A DNA stretch of 64,000 bases from Tieghemiomyces parasiticus. Lineage: Eukaryota; Kickxellomycota; Dimargaritomycetes; Dimargaritales; Dimargaritaceae. A program made the translations under genes and the position numbers. The notes beneath the pieces are model-generated. The model saw only the letters and a program-made list of their open reading frames with translations, did no database searches and was not told the origin of the DNA. Shown here one piece after another: positions 21,447 through 32,595 of the stretch. Each line of letters starts with the position of its first letter. The first letter of the stretch is position 1. The DNA lies in contig JANBPT010000129.1 in NCBI GenBank assembly GCA_027575765.1, forward strand, positions 1 to 64,000. The letters are read 5' to 3'.

Positions 21447-24207
21447 GGTGACGTGGGGAGGACGGGAATGTCGGAGGGGCTTTGGGAAATGGTTTGGCGG
21501 AAGGCGAATGTACCGGAGGGATGGGAGGCGGGGTGAATAGCACTTGATAGACAATTGAACCAGTACAAAGAAGAAGTAGCTCGGCACAATCGGGGGGGGA
21601 GGTAGATGGGCTTGAGAAAGCAGTCCTGACCACGCCACTCCTCCTGCCTCGAAGAGGTTGCCCGTGGTGCTATAACCTGTACTGGGGATCCGTGTGAAAT
21701 TTTGGATTACATCCCCCCTTTCCTCCCACAGCAAATGGTCTTTTCCCGCATGCAATACTGGCGCAAAAGCCAGTCACGCAGCACAAGCGAAATAAGTAGC
21801 AGTCAGCCGACCCGCGCTTTGATAAATTGGTGGGAGAATCCGCAATCACGTGAGATGCTCTGGATTGGCCCCCCGCCGCCTCTGCCCCGCCACCACGACC
21901 TCTGCCTCATCCGTGAGCCCTCCCCCCCGCTCTGACAGACCTCGGACTGTAGACTGCACGCACCAAGGCCAGTCTTACAGTGGATGTAGTGCGGAGTTAA
22001 AGGTTAAAGTCTAATATCGGCAACCAACTACTGGGGAGTATAGGCCATCTTCCCCGCTTGGGAGAAGCCGCTCCTGTCCCACATGGCTAATATAAAGTCC
22101 ATTCCAGAATTATATTCCATTAGTTGTATCAAAATTGCCCTGGTGAATAATAATGTGCAGCTTTATGTCCCAGCGGTATAATTATCTCTTTCGGGAGGGA
22201 GAGGCCCTGAGCTCGATTCATTTGAGCCGCATTTTTCGGCATGTCTTTCCGGTCGAAGAGGTCGTGTGGGCGATGATTATAGTTGGACGAAGTGCAATGC
22301 CAATCATGCTGCGAAGAGGCGGTTCTACTTCGATGATCTCGGCTTGCTCCCATTAGGCCATTCAATGCCAAGCCTCCGGGATACGATAGGCCACAGCACT
22401 CGAAAACCTTTTCGCTTGCTGCTTCACTGTTGACGGTACCGATAGCCCGACTTTAGCTGCACAACGAGAAGCATTCCGGCCGGGCCTTGCCGACGGGTGA
22501 AATTGGTGCTGCGTAGGGGCTTTGGGACGGGGGGCAGCTTGGAGTCCTACAACGGGTAGTTGGATACAGCACACCCTTGAACGGGCAGCTAGGGGCTTTC
22601 GTCTCGCTATGAGCCGCAGGGGGTCGCGCCCCTGGCTAGCACATCTCGCTTTATCAAATGATCTGTATGCTAGCCCATCCAGGACGTGGTTGGTCACTCT
22701 AATCCCCCCAGGAACATCCACTGTGGCCATGAGTGCTCTCGTGGGGTTGTGTGGCCAAACTAATTTTGAGCTATCCGAAGCGCTTTCCCTGTGTCACTGA
22801 ATGACGCCGCATAGAGCCCATTACCAAATAACCCGATAATGTAAGCTTCAAATGATCCATTCCCATCTCGTACCGTTAGGTATTAAGATTAACCCAACGG
22901 TGCCGGGTTCGACATCAGCTCTTTGCCCCACCTAATAGCAGCCGCGCCGTCACAAAACCAACAACAGATTTACCAGCGCGGGATTATGCCAAGCGTTGCC
23001 CATTGCTGCGGCACATCGCATACAGTTACACGGACTCAACCGGGAAAACAATGGGCCGGCGGGCGGACGAAACTAGGGTGGCAGAGAGTGGGATAGGCTC
23101 ACTACGGCTGTCAAGGCGGGTGCCAGGCCCGTCTCGTGGGGAAGGGCTGCGGGTCCGGGGTTGTCTTCCCACCTAGGCCGACCGGCCGCTTTACAGCCCG
23201 TTCGCACTGCAGGGTACACACGGTGACCCCCTCGGTGCTACCTAGAACGGGACCCGAGTGCGGTTATTAGTAGTGTAAATAAGATGTAAAGTCGCCTGGT
23301 GCCGAGATCTCGACCAGAATCGGGAATCGGAAAAGCTCTCGCCACACAATCCCTAGCATTTTGATGCACCGTTTACTATGACGTACGCATGTGGCTTACA
23401 TACGGGTAGGGAAGTGAGAAGGTCCTGGACACATGCACTCTGCTCTCCCTCCCGCGCGGCCTATAACCCGGCATACAGGCATGTAGCGATGGGAGAATTG
23501 GCACCGATGGGTAATGACGGCAGCGATACCTCTGGACCTTCACGGCTAGCCTTATCGTCTCATCTTCTGACCCGTAGGTTCGCGCGTATAAGAATGCCTC
23601 GTTACTCCCTCCCTTCACCATCCAGATCCTCTACCTCCTCCTTGGTTTCGCACAATTTGCTTTTCGGATCATACCCCACGCGACAATCCCTTGGCCCTGC
23701 TCGGATCCCCTTCAATCCTCCCCCACCATCCCTCCCATTGTCCCCCCTAACCAGGCACAACGCGTGCGTTCCAGTGAGAAGCGTGTATTGAGGACACTGA
23801 ACTGTCCTTAACCTCCTTTTTCCTATTGACGTCCACTCGTAGCGTGTACCCTAGGTACGTTTATCTTGACGTCTGAAACCCTCCCTTTATCTGCTCGTGC
23901 TTCATCCTATCCTAGTTGGTTTTAAACGCCAGCCCCCTTTGACGTTTGTTCGACCCGCTTCTCCCACGTTGTAACCGTGCTTCGCCTAGTCGATTTGGCC
24001 ACTTCAGCCTCATAATCCAACCGGAACCTCTGCCCATCACCACTTCTGACGTAATCCAGCCCGTCATCCACCGAAACGATATTTACCTGCCATTTACGTT
24101 GCACCTCGCGCTTTTCTCCTCTCTCTTCCCCCCCTTGGCCACGATCCGCCTTTTGAGTATCAGCCTCTGTCCCCTAGTAGTCCCGCCCGTTTTACGCCCG
24201 CCCTTCC
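21447..24207. other. Divergent intergenic region, HGD / Mam3
   Basis: About 2.8 kb without a supported gene. The left part is the HGD upstream region. The right 500 nt is C/T-rich on the plus strand and should hold the Mam3 promoter. A 122-codon frame on the minus strand (22362-22730) has no recognisable features, and I treat it as chance. Confidence 0.45.
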
Positions 24208-27200
24208 ATGTCGAAACCTCCCCTACAACCTAGCCATGCGTGCGTCACGATAGCCCGTCGCTTGGCGTGCTACGCCAGCGCTGCCCTCCTCCTGCTGCTG
24301 ACTCAGCAGCTACCCGTGGCCGTAGCCCACCCGTACGCCCTCGACGTGACTACCACAGACGCTGAGAAGCTCCCGCACGCTACAGATATTGGCCGTGTCC
24401 ATGAGGAACCCGAAATCCCTGCTGGTTCGCCCGACTTTTGGCTGCGGCTCTTCGCTGCGCTGGTTCTAGTTCTCCTAGGTGGCCTCGTTGCTGGTAAGTT
24501 GGATATTTCGATTCACCGCAGTGCTATTGACCGCGTCGCCTTGCCCAACCCCCGGCCCTGTGACTCGAGCTGTTTTGTCCCTGCGCTTACCTAGTGTCAA
24601 CTCCGAATGGAGTTCAGGGGTCTATAGTTAGTGGCGGTTCACCACCTTTATTAAGGCCGGTTCTAATCCCTGACCCTCCGCTATTTCTGGATCACACATC
24701 CTTCTTCCATTCACCAGGCCTTACTTTGGGTCTCATGTCTCTGGACGAAACCAACCTACACATTCTCAGCGTGTCGGGTGATGAGCGCCAACGCAAATAC
24801 GCGGCCCGCATCAAGCCCATCCGCAAAAATGGCCACTGGCTGCTTGTAACCTTGCTGCTGGTTAACACCCTCATCAACGAGTCCCTGCCCATCATCATGG
24901 ACAGTATCTTTGGCGGCGGTGTGACGGCTGTCCTGGTATCCACCGCCCTGATCCTCATCTTTGGCGAGGTGATTCCGCAGTCCGTGTGCGCGCGCCACGG
25001 TCTCATGATTGGCGCATTTTTCGCCTGGTAAGTTAACTACCAGGACCCGGCCCCCTTTCTGCCACCAATTAATCAGGCTTTTCGTAATGCTAGCGTTGAC
25101 GTACTAACCCTCATTTCGCGTATCCTCCCCTCTCTTCACATAGGCCCGTTCGCATTATGCGCTGGATTCTGGTAAGTACTGTAGTTATCGCCCGGAATTG
25201 GTATTCTTACAATAGAGGCCGACCACGGATCCCTGGTTCAACCCCTCGGCCGAATCCGTCCTGTTTAGAGAAATGTCGCGTGCCTCCGCTGTGGTGGAAC
25301 AAGGGGCGTCATTAGAATTCGTAAGGGCCTTTCCCAGCAGTGAGGACCCTGCATACTCCGCGCAGAACTGTTACAACCAGGCAGTGCTTCTCGATAACAC
25401 AACTAACCCAGGTACTCCCTCCTCGTCGCCATGTCGTGCTACCATCCTCCCCTCCGGACCATGGTCATTTCCCACTTCTACGACTTCCCCCAGGCCCCAC
25501 TCGGTTACCCCATGGCCTGCTTCCTTGACTGGCTCCTCGGCGCCAACCACGGCATGATCTACCGCAAGGCCGGTAAGTTTAACAATCACGACCTTCCCTC
25601 TATTTACCTGGCGGAGACTCGGAAGGCGAGTCTTGTCGCTTCTGCGGTTGTTCCGCTTTTATCGACCGCGCAGTGCTTCTCACCGGCATGATTCCCTCCC
25701 CCCTCCTTACGCACCTCCCATCCTAACGGTCTATGCTCATATCCACTACCGGCTGCCCACCGTGGTTAATACCTAAAATGCAGAACTCAAGGAACTAGTT
25801 TCGATGCACGATGCCTCGCACGGCGGCTCGCTCACCCAAGATGAAATCACCATGATCCGCGGTGTCCTAGAGCTCAACGAGAAGATGGTGATTGATGTGA
25901 TGACACAGTACCCGTCCGTTTACTCCATCGACATTGACTCCATCATGGACCGCGCCAAAATGACCGAGATTATGCGTGCCGGCCACAGCCGCGTGCCCGT
26001 CTATGAGGGTAATCGCCGCAACATCGTGGGCGTACTCTTAGTCAAATCTTTGATCCTTCTCGACCCGGACGACGCTGTGCCCCTGCGTCGCCTTAAGATC
26101 AACCGCATCCCCGCCGTCACTACCAAGACCTCCCTCTTCGACATTCTCAATATCTTTCAGGAGGGTGGCAGTCACATGGCCCTGGTTTACGAGGCGCCCG
26201 AGGTTAACTTTGGTGCCGATAACCTGACCATCTCGGACGTTCGTCGCTCCATGGACTCCATGACGAGCACCGACTCGCAGAGCCCGCAACTACCCGGCAG
26301 CAACACAGGCGGCCACTGGAATGTGTCTGAGCGACTTCTGGGCGTCATCACGCTGGAGGATGTCATCGAGGAACTTATCCAGGAGGAGATTGTGGATGAG
26401 ACGGACGTGTTCATCGACATGCGCCAGAAGATCAAGGTCGTGGGCGCGGTGCGCCACCTGAGTCTGGATAAACTGGGTGTCGGTGGCAAGTCTGGGATGT
26501 CTAGCGTCGTCCGCTCCGTCAGCCGTAGTGCCGGTGGTTCCGCCACCCCAGGCGCTGCAGTTGGTGGATCCACGACACTGGCCACGCCCGGGGTACCCAC
26601 CAGCTCGGGCATGCTCGATCCCCTCAAACCCATCAGCGACTCCACTCCGCTGCGCAAGTATGACTCGATCCACACCACCGACTCCGGCACGGCCACCGCA
26701 ACAGCTGTCCCGCGTTCCGAGGTGCTGCGCCCGCGGCCCTCGCACCGCAGCGGTCCGCCCGGGTACATATCCCGTGAACGCCTCATCCCACTCCCGTCGT
26801 CGGCTGCGGCCGCCAAGACCAAGGGCGTGGTTCGCAAGGGTACCGCCTTTAGCTCCCGCCGCCGCGAACTGCTCCATTCGACCGAGGGCGACGATGACGC
26901 GCGCCCGACGCTGGTGCGCCCGGTTAGTGAGTACGCGTCCTACTCATCGCAGGACGGTGTATCCGGGACCGACGGTGGCCCGCCCCGCCACAACGCCGAA
27001 TGGGACAGCAGCTGCCGTTCGCTGGACGACCAGCGTGCGCAGACCCTCATCACATTAGGTACACCACCTCGCAACGGCAGTGGCGACGGCCAGGGTGTGC
27101 TAAGTCAGAGTCCGCGCGGTAACTACGCCTTCTCGCAGTCGTCACCGTCCCTACCCACTACCACCGCAGCCGGCGATCCGGACCTGATCCATATTGGCGA

Positions 27201-27330
27201 ATCCACCCACCTGCCCCCGCGTGTCTCGCCGACCTCCCACGGAGACGGCGCTGGGGTCACTTCCGCCCGCCATTCGAACCACGGCTCGCGCGCAAGCTCC
27301 GTGCATCGTTCGCAATCGCACCACCCTTGA
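24208..27330 (+). CDS. MAM3: CNNM/Mam3-type membrane protein with DUF21 and CBS domains (five exons)
   Basis: Exons 24208-24493, 24718-25027, 25144-25171, 25494-25572, 25784-27330; 749 residues; introns 224, 116, 322 and 211 nt, all GTAAGT donors, all joins in frame. The family handles Mg2+ and other divalent metals at the vacuolar or plasma membrane; yeast Mam3 is the likely counterpart. A signal-type hydrophobic N-terminus (about 18-40) is followed by the DUF21 membrane domain (about 78-235) with GLTLGLMSLD, FGEVIPQSVCARHG, and PLGYPMACFLDWLLG joined across introns 3 and 4. A CBS pair (about 278-448) contains SRVPVYEG and LLGVITLEDVIEELIQEEI. The last 300 residues are Ser/Pro/Thr-rich and probably disordered. 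Exon 3 is only 28 nt. Exon 4 is fixed by homology at PLGYPMA, so the 322-nt intron 3 is less certain than the others. Confidence 0.9.
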
Positions 27331-28192
27331 ATTGTGGTCCCCTAAAGGGTCGTTGACCGTGAGTATTTAGAGTATCTAGACTTCTGGTAAGGCCCCGGTT
27401 AATCCAATCGCCGTATCCCCCGCTGCGCTATCTCTGATGCTCATGTAGGATACCCACGCCTTCATCATCAATCCGATCTTCCACCCTTCGTACCCCGCTT
27501 GGTTTTACGAGACCTTCAGTACAGGTATCAGATACTGCATTTGATTTATATGTTTTTATCACGCTTATTTCTGTTAGGACCATGGGACTTTTTATCAGGG
27601 ATTGTAGTGGCAAGTTGACTAAACATTCATACAAAAGTCCACACATGGGAGCATGATTGAGCAATCGGGGAAAATGGAGCGTGGTGTGATGTCAGACGGA
27701 AGATGGACTTGTGGATTAGGGTTTGGGACAAACGGCCACCGTGGAAGGGCATTGCCTGTTTGCAAAGTAGGACAGGGGTAGGGAGGTGGGCGTAGCCAGG
27801 GCTAGCAAGGATTAGATGGTATTCACGAGCCGGGTGGAGGGGGAGGGGCTGGGAAACGGGCACTGGCTGCATGGCAAAATGTAAGCCAGCCTTGGGAGGA
27901 TGGTAAGTGGTAGGCATTACCGGACACTGCACGATAAGGGAGGGAGGCCAGCACCTAAAAATACAGGGCCCGAATGGGATGGAGCGAGTGCCATTGCCAT
28001 CAGGACCGGTATATGAGAAACTGGCGGTCTTTCCACAGAGCGTGCTGTTGAGAGTGAAATCCGGGCGGTAAGTGCGCAGAGCAAATGGTGGCCGGGCAGA
28101 GCGGGAAGGGGGCGGGTACCTCTGAGAAGAGTCTGGAGAGCACTACCACCTAGGAAGGGTTGTGAAGAGATCGTACCGGCCACCTCTCCCCG
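27331..28192. other. Convergent 3' flanks of Mam3 and the BRI3-like gene
   Basis: No gene is supported in these 862 nt. Short minus-strand frames beyond the BRI3-like stop have no recognisable product. No exact AATAAA was noted near either stop. Confidence 0.45.
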
Positions 28193-28906
28193 TCAGTCGA
28201 AGCGGGCGCCACACTTGACACACCGCCGCTCGGTGCTGCAAAGGCAACAGGGTATCCCGCAGGGGAAGCACAGTAGAGCACACAGGACGCCGGGTACGGT
28301 GAACTCGGTTTCCAACTGGTGGTCCCCACCCTTGGGGCACACGACATAGTTTTGGACGTAAATGACCTGGTAGGCCGGGGCCGGGGCTGCCCCGCCCGGC
28401 AGCGGTGATGCCGTGAGGTCGTGAGGGCTGACCGCACCGTAGTTGGTCGGCATGGCCAGGTGCGGGTTCTGGATATAAGGCGAATGCGGCTGTAGGTCCG
28501 GGGCGATATCGGCCGACGTCGAAGGACCAGCGTGGCTGTAGTGATGGGGTAGAAAGGCCTCGGCATGGGAGGCCGACGCCCGGCCCATTCCGGGAAAATA
28601 TTCGACGGAGGCGCCGTAGCCTGTGGGTGGCGGTGACCCGTACTTCCAGCCCACCGTACCGGCCGAGGACCGGTCGTCCACGGGGCGGCCCGGATAGTGC
28701 GACGACGGAGCCGGAAAGTCGCTGGCCTCATCAGCGGGTACTGGGAGGTAGCTGTCGCTGTAGGGCGGGGGTGGGGGGCACGGTAAGCTCTCTGCCGACT
28801 CTGGGCGGGTCACAGTGAAGGGGGTGGGTTGGTGGGGGGTCCGACGCGGGCCCAGACTGCCGGCCGGGACGAGAGCCTGACGTTCGTGCGACTCCATGGC
28901 ACCCAT
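28193..28906 (-). CDS. BRI3-like small membrane protein with Pro-rich N-terminus
   Basis: An intronless frame; 237 residues from the ATG at 28906 (a second ATG follows three codons later, and upstream in-frame starts are only GTG). Residues 1-180 are Pro/Ser/Tyr-rich and probably disordered, with PPPPPYSDSY near residue 45, a PPxY-type WW-domain ligand. The C-terminal 60 residues hold a Cys cluster: NYVVCPKG, then a hydrophobic Cys-rich segment (VPGVLCALLCFPCGIPCCLC), then RRCVKCGARFD. This order of Cys-x-membrane-CxxC matches the BRI3 (brain protein I3) family, whose members sit in endosomal or lysosomal membranes. The exact role in fungi is unknown. A LITAF-type zinc ribbon with a membrane hairpin is the main alternative reading. 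Confidence 0.72.
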   Translation of the reverse strand: MGAMESHERQALVPAGSLGPRRTPHQPTPFTVTRPESAESLPCPPPPPYSDSYLPVPADEASDFPAPSSHYPGRPVDDRSSAGTVGWKYGSPPPTGYGASVEYFPGMGRASASHAEAFLPHHYSHAGPSTSADIAPDLQPHSPYIQNPHLAMPTNYGAVSPHDLTASPLPGGAAPAPAYQVIYVQNYVVCPKGGDHQLETEFTVPGVLCALLCFPCGIPCCLCSTERRCVKCGARFD

Positions 28907-29283
28907 CGCAGGAGTAGGGAGAGCCGGTAGGCAGGCTAGGGCAGAGGGGGGGAAATGAAAGAAGGGGGCAGCGTTCAGCAGTTGGCGGATACGAATAGGA
29001 ATGGGCACAGAGCGAGCAGAGGGGTAATAATAGGCGTTGCGGGTGGAAATGAGGATGGGGCACCGTATGCCAAGAGTCTAGAGAGTATCACTCCATGGAA
29101 CTGGCGGGAAGGCGCAGGAGCCTGAAGGGTCCCTGTGAGCAGGAGAGAGGAGTCAGGCGACCAAGCCGCGTATGAGCCGGACGACGGGCCAAAGCTGCTG
29201 CGGTCCCGGGGGAGGTATGATTGGAGCGGAATGAATAGCGGAGATAAGCCAGAGGTGGATTGGGCCGGTGGGTAAGCGTAGCC

Positions 29284-29290
29284 TATATAT
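29284..29290 (-). promoter_or_regulatory. TATA-like element upstream of the BRI3-like gene
   Basis: TATATAT lies about 380 nt before the ATG of the minus-strand gene. The distance is like that of the TATA-like elements before the LPMO, Gem1 and sphingomyelinase-like genes in this window. Confidence 0.3.
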
Positions 29291-29958
29291 GTGGGGGGGG
29301 GCGGAGCTAGGCCAGCAGCGTAGAGGAGATGTGTTGTCGTGGGCCGGTGGCAGCGTTGATAAGGCGTGTGTCTTGGGAGTGTCGGATAGCGTTGCCAAGC
29401 GAAGGGTTTCCGTGCGACAGGCTGACGCTTTGCAGTAAAGTGAGAAATTGGGCTGCAAGGTCCTTTTCATCAACTCAGTCGCTCACCGGACATGGATTAA
29501 TGTGACCGACCACTGTGTTGGAGTTTGGAGGTTGGTACACCAAGGGTGTAGTGGGTGGTAGCCGCAGCAGTGGGTATGGTGGAGTGGCTGTTGCTGTGCG
29601 GAAGCGAGAGACGTATGGGTGGTGCACACTACCGACCAACCGCAACCCGTCTGGTGGGCCTGATACTCACTGAGGATGGAGAGTGCGCTCACGACCCAAT
29701 CCGGTTGAGGCCCTGACGAGTCAGGGTTCGGGAAGTCGGTAGGGACTGAGTGGCGAAATATGCAAGCGTACTAGCGGTGTGCATGGATGTGTTGGCGTTC
29801 ACCCAGGGCTGCTCTAGGCTATGGAGGGTGGGCATGGAGGTCAGAAAGGTGTGGTACAACGCCTTAGGCCAGTGTACTGGTACTGGCTGCAGGTCGCAGC
29901 TCTGCCGAGGGCAGGTACTGGGAATGCAAACCCATTGGCCTCCGCAAGGGGTGCCCCC

Positions 29959-29993
29959 CCCGCTGGTTATCACCGCAAAGGATGACCAGCGGG
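29959..29993. other. Intergenic hairpin
   Basis: CCCGCTGGTTATC at 29959-29971 pairs with GATGACCAGCGGG at 29981-29993 over 13 positions with one G-U pair, leaving a 9-nt loop. No coding frame or known RNA family is linked to it. Confidence 0.45.
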
Positions 29994-32595
29994 TATCCCC
30001 TGCTCTCGTAAATCTACCAAGCTCGTCATGTACTCAGTTTAACGCTTGGGACGGGACACGGCGCACCAAGGGCGGACGGGGTACACATGGTCAAATAGGC
30101 TTCTTATCCGCACCCTGAACAGACTCGAATTAGGCAGGTCGCAAGGGTCTGCGACCCATGGAAACATATGTGGGCATGCGGCCTACCGGGCCTTTTCAAA
30201 CTGCTTGCATCCGGTTACGGCGATCAGCCCTGATGTACCAGGAACCAGACAGGTATTTCTCGATTCGATGGGATGGCACCAGCCGTATGCAACGGGTGTA
30301 TCCGGTGCAAGTGGTTTGCGCCGAGGTACCGCCTGCAGCGTGGCGAAGCCATTCTGGACGTAGCGGAAGGCGGCCTGCCCGTCCCCTCCCATGCCATTCG
30401 TAAACCCCGCGTTCCTTTGTGCGTTATCATAGGCCAACTTTTTCCTGTTGTGAATGAGAATTTCCCGATGGGAAAGCCTTTCCCATGGGGGTGGAGTCGG
30501 TGGGGGCCTATAGAAGATCCGCCCGAATAGCCCTCTGGACAACGAGCGCCAATCGTTCATGGAGTAACGGCAGGAGAAGCCGCCAGGCTGTGGTCGGGGA
30601 GAGGGTGAAAAGAGCAAGGGCCGATCTCGATCGGCCGATGGACACCAAATAATGGCTCAGGCATGATCTTATTGATATTTATTTTTTTGTTCCAACCGGT
30701 CCGAGGAAGAGGTCAGATAGTTGAAGCTTAGTGTACCGTTACACAGCCACGCCCAACGTACTCACCAAGTCAACCGTATGGAAGGGTAGATGGTCTGGAG
30801 TGCCTCGCTAGTCCTCCTTTCACCTCCACCCGCCCAGTCAAACCGGCTTTGGAACAGGGTCCGTTCACTCCCAACCCTTGGATGATAAAATGCCATGCGT
30901 TGCAACTCTCCCTTCCTATGCAATCCTTATCGACAGCCGGACAGGGCGCGCTAGGCCGGCCAAATCCCCCATTCATATCGATGGTTGCAGAGTTAGGTGG
31001 CCAAGACCCTGACCTGCCGAGTCACGCCACAGATAGCTGTGTGGTCGTCACTCTAGCGAGCTGATGTAGGAGGGGACTGAACCGGACCGTAGGACGAAGG
31101 ACTGGGCGCGTGCGCCAGCGAGCCCCTTTCAGATACGCCAGCGCAGGATTGTGATAATTCTCCCTGCCCGACGCGTTGGTCACGAGCGGCCTGCGGGGCA
31201 AAGGCGGGCCGGATACGGACACAGCACCGTACCCGCAAGGTGGCATCTCCGCACACGAAACGGCTGTGCGGATCCACCCGGCCGCATGCATGGGGGGAGC
31301 TGGACGCTGTGATGGCTTCCACCGCCACCTGTGTCAGGGCTTGCTGATATGGCGGGAGGTGGCGTGCTGAACCCGTCACTCCGTGGATGCCAGGGGGGAG
31401 GGAGGGTGGTGCCTAGCTTGCGGTCCCTCGCCGGTTACCGCGGGATCAGGGTTGATCTCCTGCCTAATTACGCGGGGGATGATGGCCTTGGCCAACGTGC
31501 TGGATTTAGGTCTGGTCTAACCTTCCGCTATGCAACCGAGGACGGAAAGGCTATGCAACCAGCCGCCAATGGGCTGGCCTCGCCGCACCCGTTCTCTGTG
31601 CTCTTTCTCTCGGCGTCTGGTAAGTATAGGGAGGGGGGCGTAGCCTTGGCAAGTGCTCGGCTTGAAGCCATCCCAGAGGACAAAGACTGATACTACCGAT
31701 CCCCGCCCGCGAGAGCCTTTGCTAATCGGCGCTACGGGATCGGGTCGTAGCTTCCCCCGGTGCCGGTCGACCTGCTTGCCTGATGGGTCCGTTCTCTGGG
31801 CATATTTTTAGCCCATCTGTATCCCCCCCTCGCCACCGCCGAGGTCTATTTCTGGAGCGCCGTCAGGCCGCTACCAGCCATCCACGGACCACCCACACTC
31901 CCGGCCGGTCCTCCGCTTACTACTCAGGACCCCATACCCCATCCGTACTCCCAATTCTTGCCCCCCTCCCGCTAGCTGCCCGGTCTCCTGGTTGGCCTGT
32001 GGCACCGGCAGTGTCGGGTAGCATACCCTCTATTTCTCCGCCGTGGTCTGCGCGTGCTTACAACCAGTACCTTTCTCCGCGGCTGCTCATCCCGTCCCTC
32101 GGTTCTGGGTGTATGCCTCGCCAGTGCTTTCCTCTGCTTTCTACGAATCGCCCAGCTGCTCCTCCCTTCCCGACCGCGCCCATCTGGCCCGTCCAGCCAT
32201 ACTGTGTTATTGCTTGCGGCCCCTCACCTGGCTCCTGCTCCCCCACTCCGCTCCAATACACTCTATTCGCTGGCCGTTCCTCACCCATCCACACCGACCA
32301 CCCGTTACTATTCCCGCAATTCATCTCGGCGGCGAAGGCCCTACCACCCTGCGCCCCCCTCCGCTTTCGCCCCCCCCGCGCCTTCCTTTAGTTCTCATCC
32401 ACCTGCTCTACTACCGTCGTCCTCATCCCCCATCCCCGCGCCAACCTGTCTGCCCTGCCGGGGTACCCGCACCTCATCGGCTGACACCCCCTGTTCGGAC
32501 ATCCACTTTGTACTACTTCCCTCCTACGGCTCTCTCTACTCGTGGGGGGTGATCCACCGCGTCCCCCTTCCAACTCCCTTCGCGTCCCCTTCGCC

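Larger units (their letters stand above)
28907..32595. other. Divergent intergenic region, BRI3-like / Bem2
   Basis: About 3.7 kb without a supported gene. A TATATAT at 29284-29290 could serve the BRI3-like gene. From about 31780 to 32595 the plus strand is strongly C/T-rich with no matching splice donors; it is read as Bem2 promoter or leader. It contains a 202-codon frame (31783-32391) of Pro/Ser-rich low-complexity composition that I do not call a gene. A hairpin lies at 29959-29993. Confidence 0.5.

Noticed and set aside
20853..21755. Extended minus-strand frame around HGD exon 1
   Set aside because: The part above 21446 is a leader-like read-through; the conserved protein begins at the ATG at 21446, and the lower end runs into the intron.
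31783..32391. A 202-codon Pro/Ser-rich frame before Bem2
   Set aside because: Low-complexity composition from a C/T-rich tract, no motif, no splice donor to join it to Bem2.
32542..32595. Upstream extension of Bem2 to a GTG
   Set aside because: Non-ATG start in C/T-rich DNA; the first ATG at 32596 is preferred. The same reasoning moved the starts of Tps2, Gem1, Serinc and the BRI3-like gene.
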